From assembly GCA_945876925.1 (NCBI GenBank), contig CAMCQD010000061.1, positions 1-8,179 of the forward strand: a stretch of 8,179 bases of DNA, given 5' to 3'. Shown here one piece after another: positions 1 to 6,777 of the stretch. Source of the DNA: an uncultured Dermatophilus sp. (GTDB taxonomy: Bacteria; Actinomycetota; Actinomycetes; Actinomycetales; Dermatophilaceae). Under the pieces are notes generated by a model. It did not search any database. It was not told the origin of the DNA and saw nothing but the letters and a program-made list of their open reading frames with translations. A program made the translations under genes and the position numbers. Numbering within the stretch: the first letter of the stretch is position 1; each line of letters opens with the position of its first letter.

Positions 1-95
1 AGGGCCCGACACCACACTTATCGGCCCGCCCCCAGCTCACCTGAGCAGGCGCCTATCCGTTTTTCGCTTCCCTTGCGGCAGCGCGAAATCGAGGA
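1..95. other. Downstream flank of the left GT2 operon
   Basis: This short stretch follows the stop codon of the minus-strand GT2 gene and holds no gene I can support. Two small inverted repeats are visible. One is TTTCGC at 62-67 paired with GCGAAA at 83-88, with a 15-nt loop. The other is GCTCA at 35-39 paired with TGAGC at 42-46. Read on the minus strand, the first ends in GCGAAAAA, which faintly resembles a terminator, but the stem is only 6 bp and there is no proper T-tract. I infer at most a weak end-of-operon signal. Confidence 0.3.
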
Positions 96-1343
96 TCAGC
101 TCCCCGTGCGCCGCAGGGCCGCCGCCACGGCCTGGCCCCGCACGCCGGCGGAGGCGAAGTCCCCGGCGAGGTCTGCGGCACGGTCCGGATACAGGCGCAC
201 CAGCAGCTCACCCAGCGACTCCAGAGGTCGTTCTCCCCACAGGCGCAGGAGAGGGCCGATGACCTCTGGCGCGGAAGCGAACTCCAGGAGCCCGAGGAGG
301 GCGGCGAGGGCCTCTGCGTCCGCCCCCGCTTTGAGCGCCACCTGCGCGCGCAGGCTCAGCACGACCCCCGGATCGGCTACCTGACCGCTGGCCGACCGGG
401 GCGCCCGGGCAACCTGCAGCGCCGCCAGCGCTTCGCGATGCTTCCCGAGAGCATCGAGCGCCTTCCCGCGGATGAGGGCGAGCATGCCCGGATCCGGCTC
501 GCCGCGTTCCAGGGCCTGGGCAATGTCAAGGGCCCGAGCTGGCTCGCCGCTGTCTATCAGGCTGAAGGCCAGCAGTTCACCGGCAAGAAGTCCCATAGCG
601 GAGCCGCTTTCCAGCGCGAATGCCTCCGCCCAGTCCCGCTGAGCACCCGGGGCATCTCCGGCCTCCGCGCGCCCCCGCCCCCGGTTGACCAGCGCGGCCA
701 CGACACGCGGCAGCTCTGCGCTGCGACGCGCGTCGGCAAGCTCGAGGCGGGCGATGCGCGCATTCCGCTCCGCGCGCGCCGGAAGGGTCTCGGCCAGGCC
801 GTATCCCACGTGCGTGAGGCTGAGAGCATCAGCCGGGACTACGACCATCGGGGGTTCGGCACCGGTTCTGCGAAGAAAGACGTTCTCGTGGAGCCGGCGA
901 CGGTAATGGGCTGTGCCGGGCTGCAGCAATCGCACGCTGGGGGTGCGCCCGATGATCACGCCGCCGCGGGAGTCGGCGACGGTCACGACTCCCGCCACGT
1001 CGGCCCCGTCGGCACGGGATTCCAGGGTGCGAAGGACCGTCCTCACGTCGTCCGGGCGAGCGGTCACGCGATCGTCCGCATCGACGATCAGCGCCCACCG
1101 GGTCCGTACCTGAGCCAGCGCGCAGTTCCTCGCCCTGGCGAAGTCGTCGTCCCAGAAACCCCGCTCGACCTTCGCCCCCCACTGCCGGGCGATATCCACG
1201 GTGGCGTCCGTGGAGCCGGTGTCGTAGATGCACACCTGGGCCAGCGAATCACCGAGGAAGGTGAGCGACTCGAGGCAGCCGGGCAGGGTCGCCTCCTCGT
1301 TCCTGACGATCATCGCGACCGAGAGCGAGCCGCAGCCGGTCAC
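96..1343 (-). CDS. GT2 family glycosyltransferase with C-terminal helical (TPR-like) repeats
   Basis: This is a predicted cytoplasmic inverting glycosyltransferase of 415 aa that would transfer a sugar from a nucleotide-sugar donor; donor and acceptor are unknown. The GT-A domain covers roughly residues 6-185. It opens with the AMIVRNEE strand, followed by YDTGSTD (DTG at 41-43, nucleotide binding), RGFWDDDFARARN (61-73), the metal-binding DxD-type motif DADD at 88-91, RLHE at 150-153, and HVGY at 178-181. Residues about 190-415 are Ala/Leu-rich helices with TPR-like spacing and an LWGERPLESL segment near 368-377. No signal peptide or membrane segment is seen. The start is GTG at 1343, sharing GTGA with the stop of the upstream gene, so translation is probably coupled. 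It is a full-length paralog of the proteins at 1340-2590 and 6759-7997. The family call is secure from motifs; the substrate is not. Confidence 0.93.
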   Translation of the reverse strand: MTGCGSLSVAMIVRNEEATLPGCLESLTFLGDSLAQVCIYDTGSTDATVDIARQWGAKVERGFWDDDFARARNCALAQVRTRWALIVDADDRVTARPDDVRTVLRTLESRADGADVAGVVTVADSRGGVIIGRTPSVRLLQPGTAHYRRRLHENVFLRRTGAEPPMVVVPADALSLTHVGYGLAETLPARAERNARIARLELADARRSAELPRVVAALVNRGRGRAEAGDAPGAQRDWAEAFALESGSAMGLLAGELLAFSLIDSGEPARALDIAQALERGEPDPGMLALIRGKALDALGKHREALAALQVARAPRSASGQVADPGVVLSLRAQVALKAGADAEALAALLGLLEFASAPEVIGPLLRLWGERPLESLGELLVRLYPDRAADLAGDFASAGVRGQAVAAALRRTGS

Positions 1344-2590
1344 GATTTCCCCTGGGCCAGCTGGGCACGCAGCGTGCGGGCCACAGTCGCGCCGTCCCGG
1401 CCGCAGGCCTCGAACTCACCGGCCACCACGCCGGCCTGGTCACCGGCCGCAGCCAGCAGGACCTGCGCCAGGGCGTCCAGCGGCCGGTCACCCCACAGGT
1501 CCAGGAGCACCCGGGGCCCGCCCGACGATTCGCGGGACCGGGTGACCAGCGCGACGAGGGACGAGATCGCCTCGGCCTGATATCCCAGGGCTGCCGCCAG
1601 CCGGGCCCGCGCGAAGAAGATGGCCCCCGGCGACTTCCGCTCAGAGAAGGTGGACCGCGGCTCCTCCACGGCACGAATGGCCTCGAGCGCCTCGGCGGTG
1701 CGTCCCAGGGCCTCCAGTGCCCGGGCTCGCAGCCAGTTCACCTGGTCAGCGCTGAGACCCTCCTGCCGGAGTTCGTCGAGCACCGGCAGCGCCTCGGCCG
1801 GCTCTCCTCCGTCGACGAGGGTCTCGGCGAGCCGCTCGCCAGCGAAGGTGCGGTGGGGTGAGGCCGAGGCGAGCGTGCGCACTTCACGCCAGTGAGCCAC
1901 GGCCGCATTCAGGTCGCCGCTCATCGACTTGGCGCGGCCTAGGTGCGTGAGCGCTTCCGCGAGCCGATCGGCGTCCCCCGATTGCCGCGCCTCGGCCACC
2001 TCCAGCTCACTCAGCCGCGTGTTGCGCGCAGCCCGGTCCGCGGGGTCTTCCGAGTAACCGATGTGAGCGATGCGGACGGCCTCGCGGGCCGCTGACGCCC
2101 ACCGGATCTGCCCGCCGCCGTCCCGGAGCACGACGACCTCGTGCAGGCGATTCCGATAGCACATGGTGCGCGGCTGGATGATCCGCGGCCCGGGAGACGA
2201 GCTGACGATCACGCCCTGCCGTTCATCGTCCACCACGACCGCGATCCCCCACCGGGCCGAGCCGGGGTACCCGTTCACCACGGTCAGGATGTTCCGGAGC
2301 TCGGCGGCGCTGGCGTAGACGCGGTCGTCGGCGTCGAGCACCAGCACCCATCTCGTCGAGGCCATGCCGAGGACGGCGTTCCTCGCGCGGCTGAAGTCGT
2401 CGTCCCAGTATCCGCGCTCAACCCGGGCACCCCAGGCCTGCGCCAGCGCAACGGTCGCGTCCGAGGAGCCCGTGTCGTAGATGCACACCTCATGCACCAC
2501 GTCGCCCAGCGCCCGGATGGAATCGAGGCACCCCGGCAGGTCGCGCTCCTCGTCTTTGACGATCATCGCGACCGTCAGCTCGCTCCTCAT
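1340..2590 (-). CDS. GT2 family glycosyltransferase with C-terminal helical (TPR-like) repeats
   Basis: This 416-aa protein is a paralog of the downstream gene with the same two-part build. The GT-A domain at about residues 4-180 carries AMIVKDEE, YDTGSSD (DTG at 39-41), RGYWDDDFSRARN (59-71), DADD at 86-89, RLHE at 148-151 and HIGY at 176-179. About residues 188-416 form repeated Ala-rich helices (for example AEALTHLGRAKSMSGDLNAA and ARALEALGRTAEALEAI) and an LWGDRPL segment at 365-371 matching its neighbour. The DTG and DADD motifs suggest an active, metal-dependent nucleotide-sugar transferase; the helical tail could bind partner or acceptor, which is inference. The start ATG at 2590 is supported by GGGAGGAG (minus strand, 2604-2597) six bases upstream. 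It is the middle gene of a three-gene minus-strand operon, 86 nt after the orphan-domain gene and overlapping the next gene by 4 nt. Confidence 0.94.
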   Translation of the reverse strand: MRSELTVAMIVKDEERDLPGCLDSIRALGDVVHEVCIYDTGSSDATVALAQAWGARVERGYWDDDFSRARNAVLGMASTRWVLVLDADDRVYASAAELRNILTVVNGYPGSARWGIAVVVDDERQGVIVSSSPGPRIIQPRTMCYRNRLHEVVVLRDGGGQIRWASAAREAVRIAHIGYSEDPADRAARNTRLSELEVAEARQSGDADRLAEALTHLGRAKSMSGDLNAAVAHWREVRTLASASPHRTFAGERLAETLVDGGEPAEALPVLDELRQEGLSADQVNWLRARALEALGRTAEALEAIRAVEEPRSTFSERKSPGAIFFARARLAAALGYQAEAISSLVALVTRSRESSGGPRVLLDLWGDRPLDALAQVLLAAAGDQAGVVAGEFEACGRDGATVARTLRAQLAQGKS

Positions 2591-2676
2591 CCGATGCTCC
2601 TCCCGGTCGGGCGAGTGCTTGCAGCCCCGGCAGAACCGGCTGAACGCCGGCCGGCGGCCCCGCGGGCGGCGGCTTG

Positions 2677-3249
2677 CTAACCAGGTACCCCGGGGCCGGC
2701 CCGGAACTCGCGGTACCCGGCGAATCTCCGCTTCAGCGCGGAGTTCTCACGAAGCTGGGGAACAGGTTCTGCGGCCAGCCGCCCCGGGTCCCTCACCAGT
2801 AATGCGATCTGGTGCAGCGCCACGAAGAACTGCGTGAGTTCCATGAGCGCTGCTCCGTGGTCGCCATTCGGGATGATCGCCGCATAGCAGGGTTTACCGG
2901 CGGCTTCGCCGAATGACTCAATCCGGAGGTCCGCACTGTCCGTGACCTCATCGATGCCTTCGAAGAGCGCCCGCACTGCCGCCAGATCGCTCTCGCCGGG
3001 GTCGTGCGGCACCGCGAACACCAGCTCGGCCGGAGCCCCGGGTGCCAGCATCGTGCAGTAACCGCGCAGGGCGGCAAACGGCACCGCCGGCGACGACCAG
3101 TCGGTCGCCACGACGAACCGGAACACCGGCGGGGCTGCTGCGCCTGATTCCCCCGTCGCCTGGGCCGCGAGATCGGAGTCCAGCTTCGCGATGAGCGCAG
3201 CGATCTGGTCAACCTGCGACGCGGCGCCCATCTCATCCCATCGGGACAC
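2677..3249 (-). CDS. Small protein with orphan domain shared with the neighbouring FkbM methyltransferase
   Basis: This is a 190-aa protein of unknown function. Residues about 12-31 form a likely amphipathic helix (VDQIAALIAKLDSDLAAQ). Residues about 43-152 form an alpha/beta domain that starts FRFVVATDW and continues through AELVFAVP, LRIESFGEA and YAAIIPNGDHGAALM. The same order and spacing appear at residues 19-127 of the divergently transcribed methyltransferase (RLVVATDW, AELVVAVP, VTLESFTEA, YDAALIPDGSRTALL). The alternating hydrophobic strands resemble a Rossmann-like half-domain such as one lobe of a GT-B enzyme, but I see no catalytic motif, so that is only a suggestion. The tail (RENSALKRRFAGYREF) is basic. 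The start is GTG at 3249, supported by AGGAG five bases upstream (3259-3255); ATG at residue 7 is a weaker alternative. It is first in the minus-strand operon with two GT2 genes, which suggests an accessory role in glycosylation. Confidence 0.85.
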   Translation of the reverse strand: MSRWDEMGAASQVDQIAALIAKLDSDLAAQATGESGAAAPPVFRFVVATDWSSPAVPFAALRGYCTMLAPGAPAELVFAVPHDPGESDLAAVRALFEGIDEVTDSADLRIESFGEAAGKPCYAAIIPNGDHGAALMELTQFFVALHQIALLVRDPGRLAAEPVPQLRENSALKRRFAGYREFRAGPGVPG

Positions 3250-3279
3250 GGTTACTCCTGCCTGTCATCCCATCGCGTG

Positions 3280-3310
3280 CCCCGGGCGGCGCGGTCCGCA
3301 GCGCCCGGGG
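3280..3310. repeat. 9-bp inverted repeat with nested hairpin
   Basis: CCCCGGGCG at 3280-3288 is perfectly complementary to CGCCCGGGG at 3302-3310, separated by 13 nt. Within that loop GCGG (3291-3294) and CCGC (3296-3299) can also pair around one T. It lies about 30 nt upstream of the GTG start at 3249. It could be a leader hairpin on the minus-strand transcript or an operator. High GC makes chance repeats common, so function is uncertain. Confidence 0.45.
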
Positions 3311-3409
3311 AATCGTGCACGCCCTCCCATCGGCCGGCACGCCGAGCGGATGAGACACCGGATCCAGCGACGTCACCGGACTGCTCACCGCAGTAGGCGA
3401 GCTGAGTCC

Positions 3410-3442
3410 GGCCTGCCCCTGGTGCCTGAGCAGCGGCAGGCC
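3410..3442. repeat. 8-bp inverted repeat in the divergent region
   Basis: GGCCTGCC at 3410-3417 pairs with GGCAGGCC at 3435-3442 across a 17-nt loop. It lies about 100 nt upstream of the methyltransferase start. It may be a regulator site or 5' leader structure of the plus-strand transcript; the sequence alone cannot decide, and chance is possible in DNA this rich in G and C. Confidence 0.35.
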
Positions 3443-3538
3443 AGGGCCGGTCGCGCCAATGCCTTCAAACTCCGGGACGAACTGCCGATGGGGTCAAGCG
3501 CATTCCCTCAGCGCGAGGCATGCCGTGAGGAGAGACCC

Positions 3539-4852
3539 GTGACGACGACCAGCAGGCCAGAATTGCCAGCCACCGCATCCGTGTCTTCTTCCCGCCTGGT
3601 CGTCGCCACGGATTGGACGAACCCGGTCCATGTCATCGCGGCCATCCGGGCGTTCTCGCAGCTCTGGCATCCGCGCAGCACCGCCGAACTCGTCGTGGCC
3701 GTGCCTGCGTCACCAAGCCAGGACGACGTCGCTCGGGTGACGAAGATCATCGAGGCCAACCGGATCCCGGTTGCGGGCCCGGTCACCCTGGAGTCTTTCA
3801 CCGAAGCGAAGTCGAAACCCTATGACGCCGCCCTCATCCCAGATGGGAGCAGGACCGCCCTGCTGGTCAATACCGCGGACTTCGTCGCTCGCCTGGGGCA
3901 GCTCACGACGGCCCTGGACCGGGTCAGCAACGAAGGGGAACCCAGCCTCCTGCGTGAGGACCTGACCAGATTCACCGAGGCGGACAATGACCAGGTCCAG
4001 CAGCCGGGCAGCTGCGATGGACCGCACTGGCACGGTACCTACGTCGGCGAGGGCCGGGTGCTCGTCGCGCTGGCCACGGGCGGCCGCGTGTACCTCCCGT
4101 CGGACAACCGCGCTACCACCCCGAACGTGATGCAGACCGGGGATTTCGAGCCCGAACTCCACGCCTACATACGTTCCGTGGTCCCCGAGGGGGGCTTCGC
4201 CGTCGACGTGGGCGCGAATCTCGGCATTCTCACCGTCGCCCTTGCCCGAGCCGTCGGAGAATCTGGCCGGGTCATCGCCATCGAGCCGGTCCCGTCGAAC
4301 CTGGAGTTCCTCCGGTGGAACATCGAGACGAACTGGATCATGGACCGGGTGCAGGTCGTCGAAGCCGCCGCGAGTGACCGGCCGGGCGAGACGGCCATGC
4401 AGATCTCGGACGACTGGAACTCCCTCGGTTCCATCGTTCAGGAATCGATCGAATACGCCCCCGGCCATCCCGCCGGGAAGCAGCGTTCCTTGCTAGTGAA
4501 AACCGTCCGCCTGGACGATCTGCTAGCTCACGAAGCCCCCATCGACCTGGTTAAGATCGACGTCGAGGGAGCCGAACCGCTGGTCTTCGAGGGGATGCGG
4601 CGGCTCCTGACGCAGGGCGCGATCGACCGGGTGGCCTTCGAGTGCATGAGCGAGCACATCGGCAAGGCGTGGCCCGGCTTCATGACCCTGCTGGCCGGCT
4701 ACGAGTCCGCCGGATGGAGCTTCGGGATTCCTGACACGCTTGGCAGCGTACTTCCAGTCCCGGTGGCCGCGCTCGGCGCATCGAAGAATTTTCGTTGCGT
4801 CATCATGGAAAAACCCGGCCTGCGCCCGCCCGTGCGAGCCCGCCGGCTCTGA
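3539..4852 (+). CDS. FkbM-family SAM-dependent methyltransferase with N-terminal orphan domain
   Basis: This is a 437-aa predicted O-methyltransferase, probably acting on a sugar hydroxyl or similar group of the locus product. Residues about 19-127 are the orphan domain shared with the 190-aa protein on the other side of the intergenic region (RLVVATDW, AELVVAVP, ESFTEA, IPDGSRTALL). Residues about 160-205 form the beta-rich lead-in usual before some FkbM domains (HGTYVGEGRVLVALATGGRV). The methyltransferase core runs from about 208 to 425: SAM-binding motif DVGANLG at 223-229, acidic AIEP at 247-250, and the FkbM signature VKIDVEGAE at 338-346. No signal peptide or membrane segment is seen. 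The start is GTG at 3539, preceded by GAGGAGAG at 3527-3534; the paralogous domain begins soon after it, and the open frame upstream looks non-coding. It is first in a plus-strand operon with two GT2 genes, 8 nt before the next. The methyltransferase call is firm; the substrate and N-domain role are unknown. Confidence 0.92.
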   Translation: MTTTSRPELPATASVSSSRLVVATDWTNPVHVIAAIRAFSQLWHPRSTAELVVAVPASPSQDDVARVTKIIEANRIPVAGPVTLESFTEAKSKPYDAALIPDGSRTALLVNTADFVARLGQLTTALDRVSNEGEPSLLREDLTRFTEADNDQVQQPGSCDGPHWHGTYVGEGRVLVALATGGRVYLPSDNRATTPNVMQTGDFEPELHAYIRSVVPEGGFAVDVGANLGILTVALARAVGESGRVIAIEPVPSNLEFLRWNIETNWIMDRVQVVEAAASDRPGETAMQISDDWNSLGSIVQESIEYAPGHPAGKQRSLLVKTVRLDDLLAHEAPIDLVKIDVEGAEPLVFEGMRRLLTQGAIDRVAFECMSEHIGKAWPGFMTLLAGYESAGWSFGIPDTLGSVLPVPVAALGASKNFRCVIMEKPGLRPPVRARRL

Positions 4853-4860
4853 GGATCATC

Positions 4861-5550
4861 ATGCGCTTCTCCATCATCATCCCGGCGCACAATGCCGCCG
4901 GATTCATCGGCCGGGCCATAGACTCGGTCACCGCGCAGGACTTCACCGATTACGAGCTCATCGTCGTCGCAGACAAGTGCACCGACGAGACGGCCGGCAT
5001 CGCCGCACAGCGTGGCGCGCACGTGCTGCACACCACCGGAGGGGCACCGGGGATCGCACGCAACGCCGGCATGGACCGGGCGCGCGGAGACTACTGGATA
5101 TTCCTGGATGCAGACGATTTCCTGCTCATCGATTCAGCGCTGCGCAGGATCTCGGACGCGATCGACGAGACGGACGAACCTCACCTGCTCCACTACGGAT
5201 TCATGTGGGGCCCGATGCCGGTGCCCAGCATCCAGCCCACCGGTTCGCACTGGCACCACGTCTGGTCGAGGGCCTGGCATCGGAAGGCGATCGGGGACAC
5301 GCGCATGCCCCCGCTACCGGCGGGGCAGGACACCGTGTTCACGATGGGCATGATGAATAAGCTGGGACTCACGCACGGCACGTACGACTTCCCGTTGGTG
5401 CAGCACGTTATCGACCGCCCCGGTTCCGTCACTTACACCCACAGGGCCAAGCAGCGGCGCGGCGACATGTCGATGATGAGCGGACTGGATGATTTCATCC
5501 AGGAGGCGATGCAGTCCGCCAGGACCGTCACCGTCCCGCCGACGCGATGA
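4861..5550 (+). CDS. Compact GT2 family glycosyltransferase
   Basis: This 229-aa protein is a single GT-A domain without a repeat tail. Motifs in order are FSIIIPAHNAAGFI (3-16), IVVADKCTDET (34-44, nucleotide binding), GIARNAGMDRARG (64-76), the DxD-type FLDADD (81-86), a WSRAWHRKAI segment (135-144), and GQDTVF (156-161). The last sits where GT2 enzymes of the capsule and exopolysaccharide type carry their catalytic acidic residue (usually ED), so D157 is the candidate base. It is shorter than many family members, which often exceed 280 aa, and ends soon after the core; no transmembrane segment is present, so it is probably soluble or peripheral. The start ATG at 4861 follows TGAGGA (4850-4855), which overlaps the stop codon of the methyltransferase gene. 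Its own stop overlaps the ATG of the next gene (ATGA, 5547-5550), so the three genes look translationally coupled. Donor and acceptor cannot be told. Confidence 0.92.
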   Translation: MRFSIIIPAHNAAGFIGRAIDSVTAQDFTDYELIVVADKCTDETAGIAAQRGAHVLHTTGGAPGIARNAGMDRARGDYWIFLDADDFLLIDSALRRISDAIDETDEPHLLHYGFMWGPMPVPSIQPTGSHWHHVWSRAWHRKAIGDTRMPPLPAGQDTVFTMGMMNKLGLTHGTYDFPLVQHVIDRPGSVTYTHRAKQRRGDMSMMSGLDDFIQEAMQSARTVTVPPTR

Positions 5551-6625
5551 GCACGGCCGCCACGAAGCGGATCTCGATCGCCGCCACCATTATCGCGCGA
5601 CGAGGAACGCTGCATCGTGCGCTGCATCGAGAGCGTGCAGCCCTACGTCGATGAGGTCGTCCTGGTAGACACCGGGCCGGCAGACCGGACCCCGGAGCTG
5701 GCCCGCTCCCTCGGCGCATGGGGTTGAGCATTTCACCTGGATCGACGATTTCGCGGTGGCCCGCAACGCCGCCCTGGCAGCCGCCGGAACCGAGTATTCG
5801 CTCATCCTGGACGCTGACGAGTGGATCGTGTCGGCATCGGGAATCCGCGATTGGGCAGCCACCGCCGGCCACATGATGGCCGGTGCCGCGCGCGTGACAA
5901 GCCCGACGTGCTCGGACGGGCACAAGATCGACACCTCCATCGTGCAGATCCGCCTGCTGCCGAAGGGATGCACGTACGTGGGGGCTATCCACGAGATGCC
6001 GGCCGGCTACGCCGGCTGGGAGGTCGCGGCTGACCTCGCCATCGGCCACGACGGCTACGAACCGGAGCACGTACTCCGTAAGCGAGGCCGCAACCTTTCC
6101 CTTCTGGAGACCCAGCTCGCCCGGCAGCCAGACGATGCCTATCTACGTTTCCAGATCGGGCGCGAGTATCAGATCCGCCAGGAATGGCATCGCGCGGCGG
6201 AACAGTACGCTCTCGCCCGCCTGGGGGCGGCCCGGGGCACGCGCTGGCACCCCGAGCTGATCGCCCGGAGCCTCTACGTCCTGAGCAAACTGGGCCGCCA
6301 GCCCGAGGCGATCGAACTTGCCCAGCTCGAGCTGCGCAGCGGAACGGACGCTGCCGAGGCGCTGTCCGCGATCGGGAACCTGTGCCTGGACGCCGCCGTG
6401 AGCAGGCCGCAGGCTGCTGGGCACTGGATCGCCCTGGCCCGCACCTGCTGGCAGACGTGCCTGCGGCTAGGCGAGGATCAGCGGCGATACGACACCACCG
6501 AGGGAGTGGGGAGTTACCTGGCGGCACACAATCTGGCCCAGCTGAGCGCCGCCGCCGGGGACACCCGGGAGGCACTGAGATGGTCGCAGCTCGAAGCCGG
6601 ATTGCGCGCCGGAACCCAGGCCTGA
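5547..6625 (+). pseudogene. GT2-TPR glycosyltransferase interrupted by two frameshifts
   Basis: The coding signal is continuous but falls in three frames. From ATG 5547 the frame encodes MSTAATKRISIAATIIAR and then hits a stop at 5652 after 35 codons. Near 5595-5600 the expected sequence continues one frame over as DEERCIVRCIESV and VVLVDTGPADRT, fitting loss of one CG from a CGCGCG run. That frame stops at 5725, while VEHFTWIDDFAVARN resumes in the third frame from 5723, fitting one extra G in the GGGG run at 5720-5723. Repairing both gives 359 aa: DTG about 42-44, DADE about 89-92, IHE about 148-150, HDGY about 168-171, then TPR-like helices (for example DDAYLRFQIGREYQI and AEQYALARLG). All motifs are intact, so this is either a very recent pseudogene or sequencing error. 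The start overlaps the previous stop (ATGA). It is a more distant relative of the three minus-strand GT2 proteins. Confidence 0.85.
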
Positions 6626-6758
6626 CCGGCTACGCCGATCAGCGACGGCACCGCAACGCCTGCGCAACCCCGGCCGGGGCCATCCGGGTCGCTTCCCTGG
6701 GGACCGTGCCGCCGGCCCGGCCGGGCGGGGCCGCGCGCTGAGCCTTATCCCCCGGGGC
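6626..6758. other. Convergent intergenic region
   Basis: This lies between two genes that run toward each other, so it should hold transcription ends for both. It contains two perfect 12-bp palindromes, CCCCGGCCGGGG at 6668-6679 and GCCCGGCCGGGC at 6715-6726. Neither has a T-tract, so I cannot call an intrinsic terminator. The open frame running through here in the plus direction is a continuation of a shadow frame and looks non-coding. Confidence 0.4.
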
Positions 6759-6777
6759 CTATCCCGGCTGCCCCGGG
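6751..6777. terminator. Possible hairpin at the convergent gene end
   Basis: CCCGGGGC at 6751-6758 pairs perfectly with GCCCCGGG at 6770-6777 over an 11-nt loop that contains the TAG stop of the minus-strand GT2 gene. An 8-bp all-GC stem between convergent genes could slow or end plus-strand transcription coming from the methyltransferase operon. There is no T-run, so this is a weak terminator candidate only. Confidence 0.3.

Larger units (their letters stand above)
3250..3538. promoter_or_regulatory. Divergent intergenic region between the two glycosylation operons
   Basis: These 289 nt separate the start codons of two divergent operons, so they should contain promoters for both directions. 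I could not identify convincing -35 and -10 hexamers on either strand. The region holds two notable inverted repeats, listed separately, and an 8-bp palindrome GGCATGCC at 3517-3524 just before the ribosome binding site of the methyltransferase gene. The reading frame of the methyltransferase stays open back to 3191, but the in-frame sequence upstream of 3539 is Arg-rich, lacks homology to the paralogous domain and overlaps the opposite gene. I therefore treat it as non-coding. Confidence 0.6.

Noticed and set aside
438..1580. 380-aa open frame on the plus strand
   Set aside because: It lies antisense to two GT2 genes with clear motifs, is rich in Arg, Pro and Gly, and shows no recognisable domain. 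Long antisense frames are common in high-GC DNA.
2141..2680. 179-aa open frame on the plus strand
   Set aside because: It mirrors the catalytic domain of the minus-strand GT2 gene, and its composition reflects the complement of that gene.
3191..3538. N-terminal extension of the methyltransferase
   Set aside because: The frame is open, but the translated part is Arg/His-rich and overlaps the divergent gene. The GTG at 3539 has a good ribosome binding site just before the conserved domain.
3710..4468. 252-aa open frame on the minus strand
   Set aside because: It is antisense to the methyltransferase core. The plus strand carries the DVGANLG and DVEG motifs, while this frame has none and no ribosome binding site stands out.
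5547..5725. Programmed ribosomal frameshifting in the GT2-TPR gene
   Set aside because: It would need two shifts within 130 nt. Neither site shows a classic slippery heptamer, and slippage mutations or sequence errors are simpler.
5528..6070. 180-aa open frame on the minus strand
   Set aside because: Antisense to the broken GT2-TPR gene, without motifs; it survives only because of GC-rich codon use on the other strand.
5756..6625. Stand-alone gene starting at GTG 5756
   Set aside because: It would start in the middle of a GT-A domain. The missing first strands and DTG motif are encoded immediately upstream in other frames, so it is the third part of a frameshifted gene.
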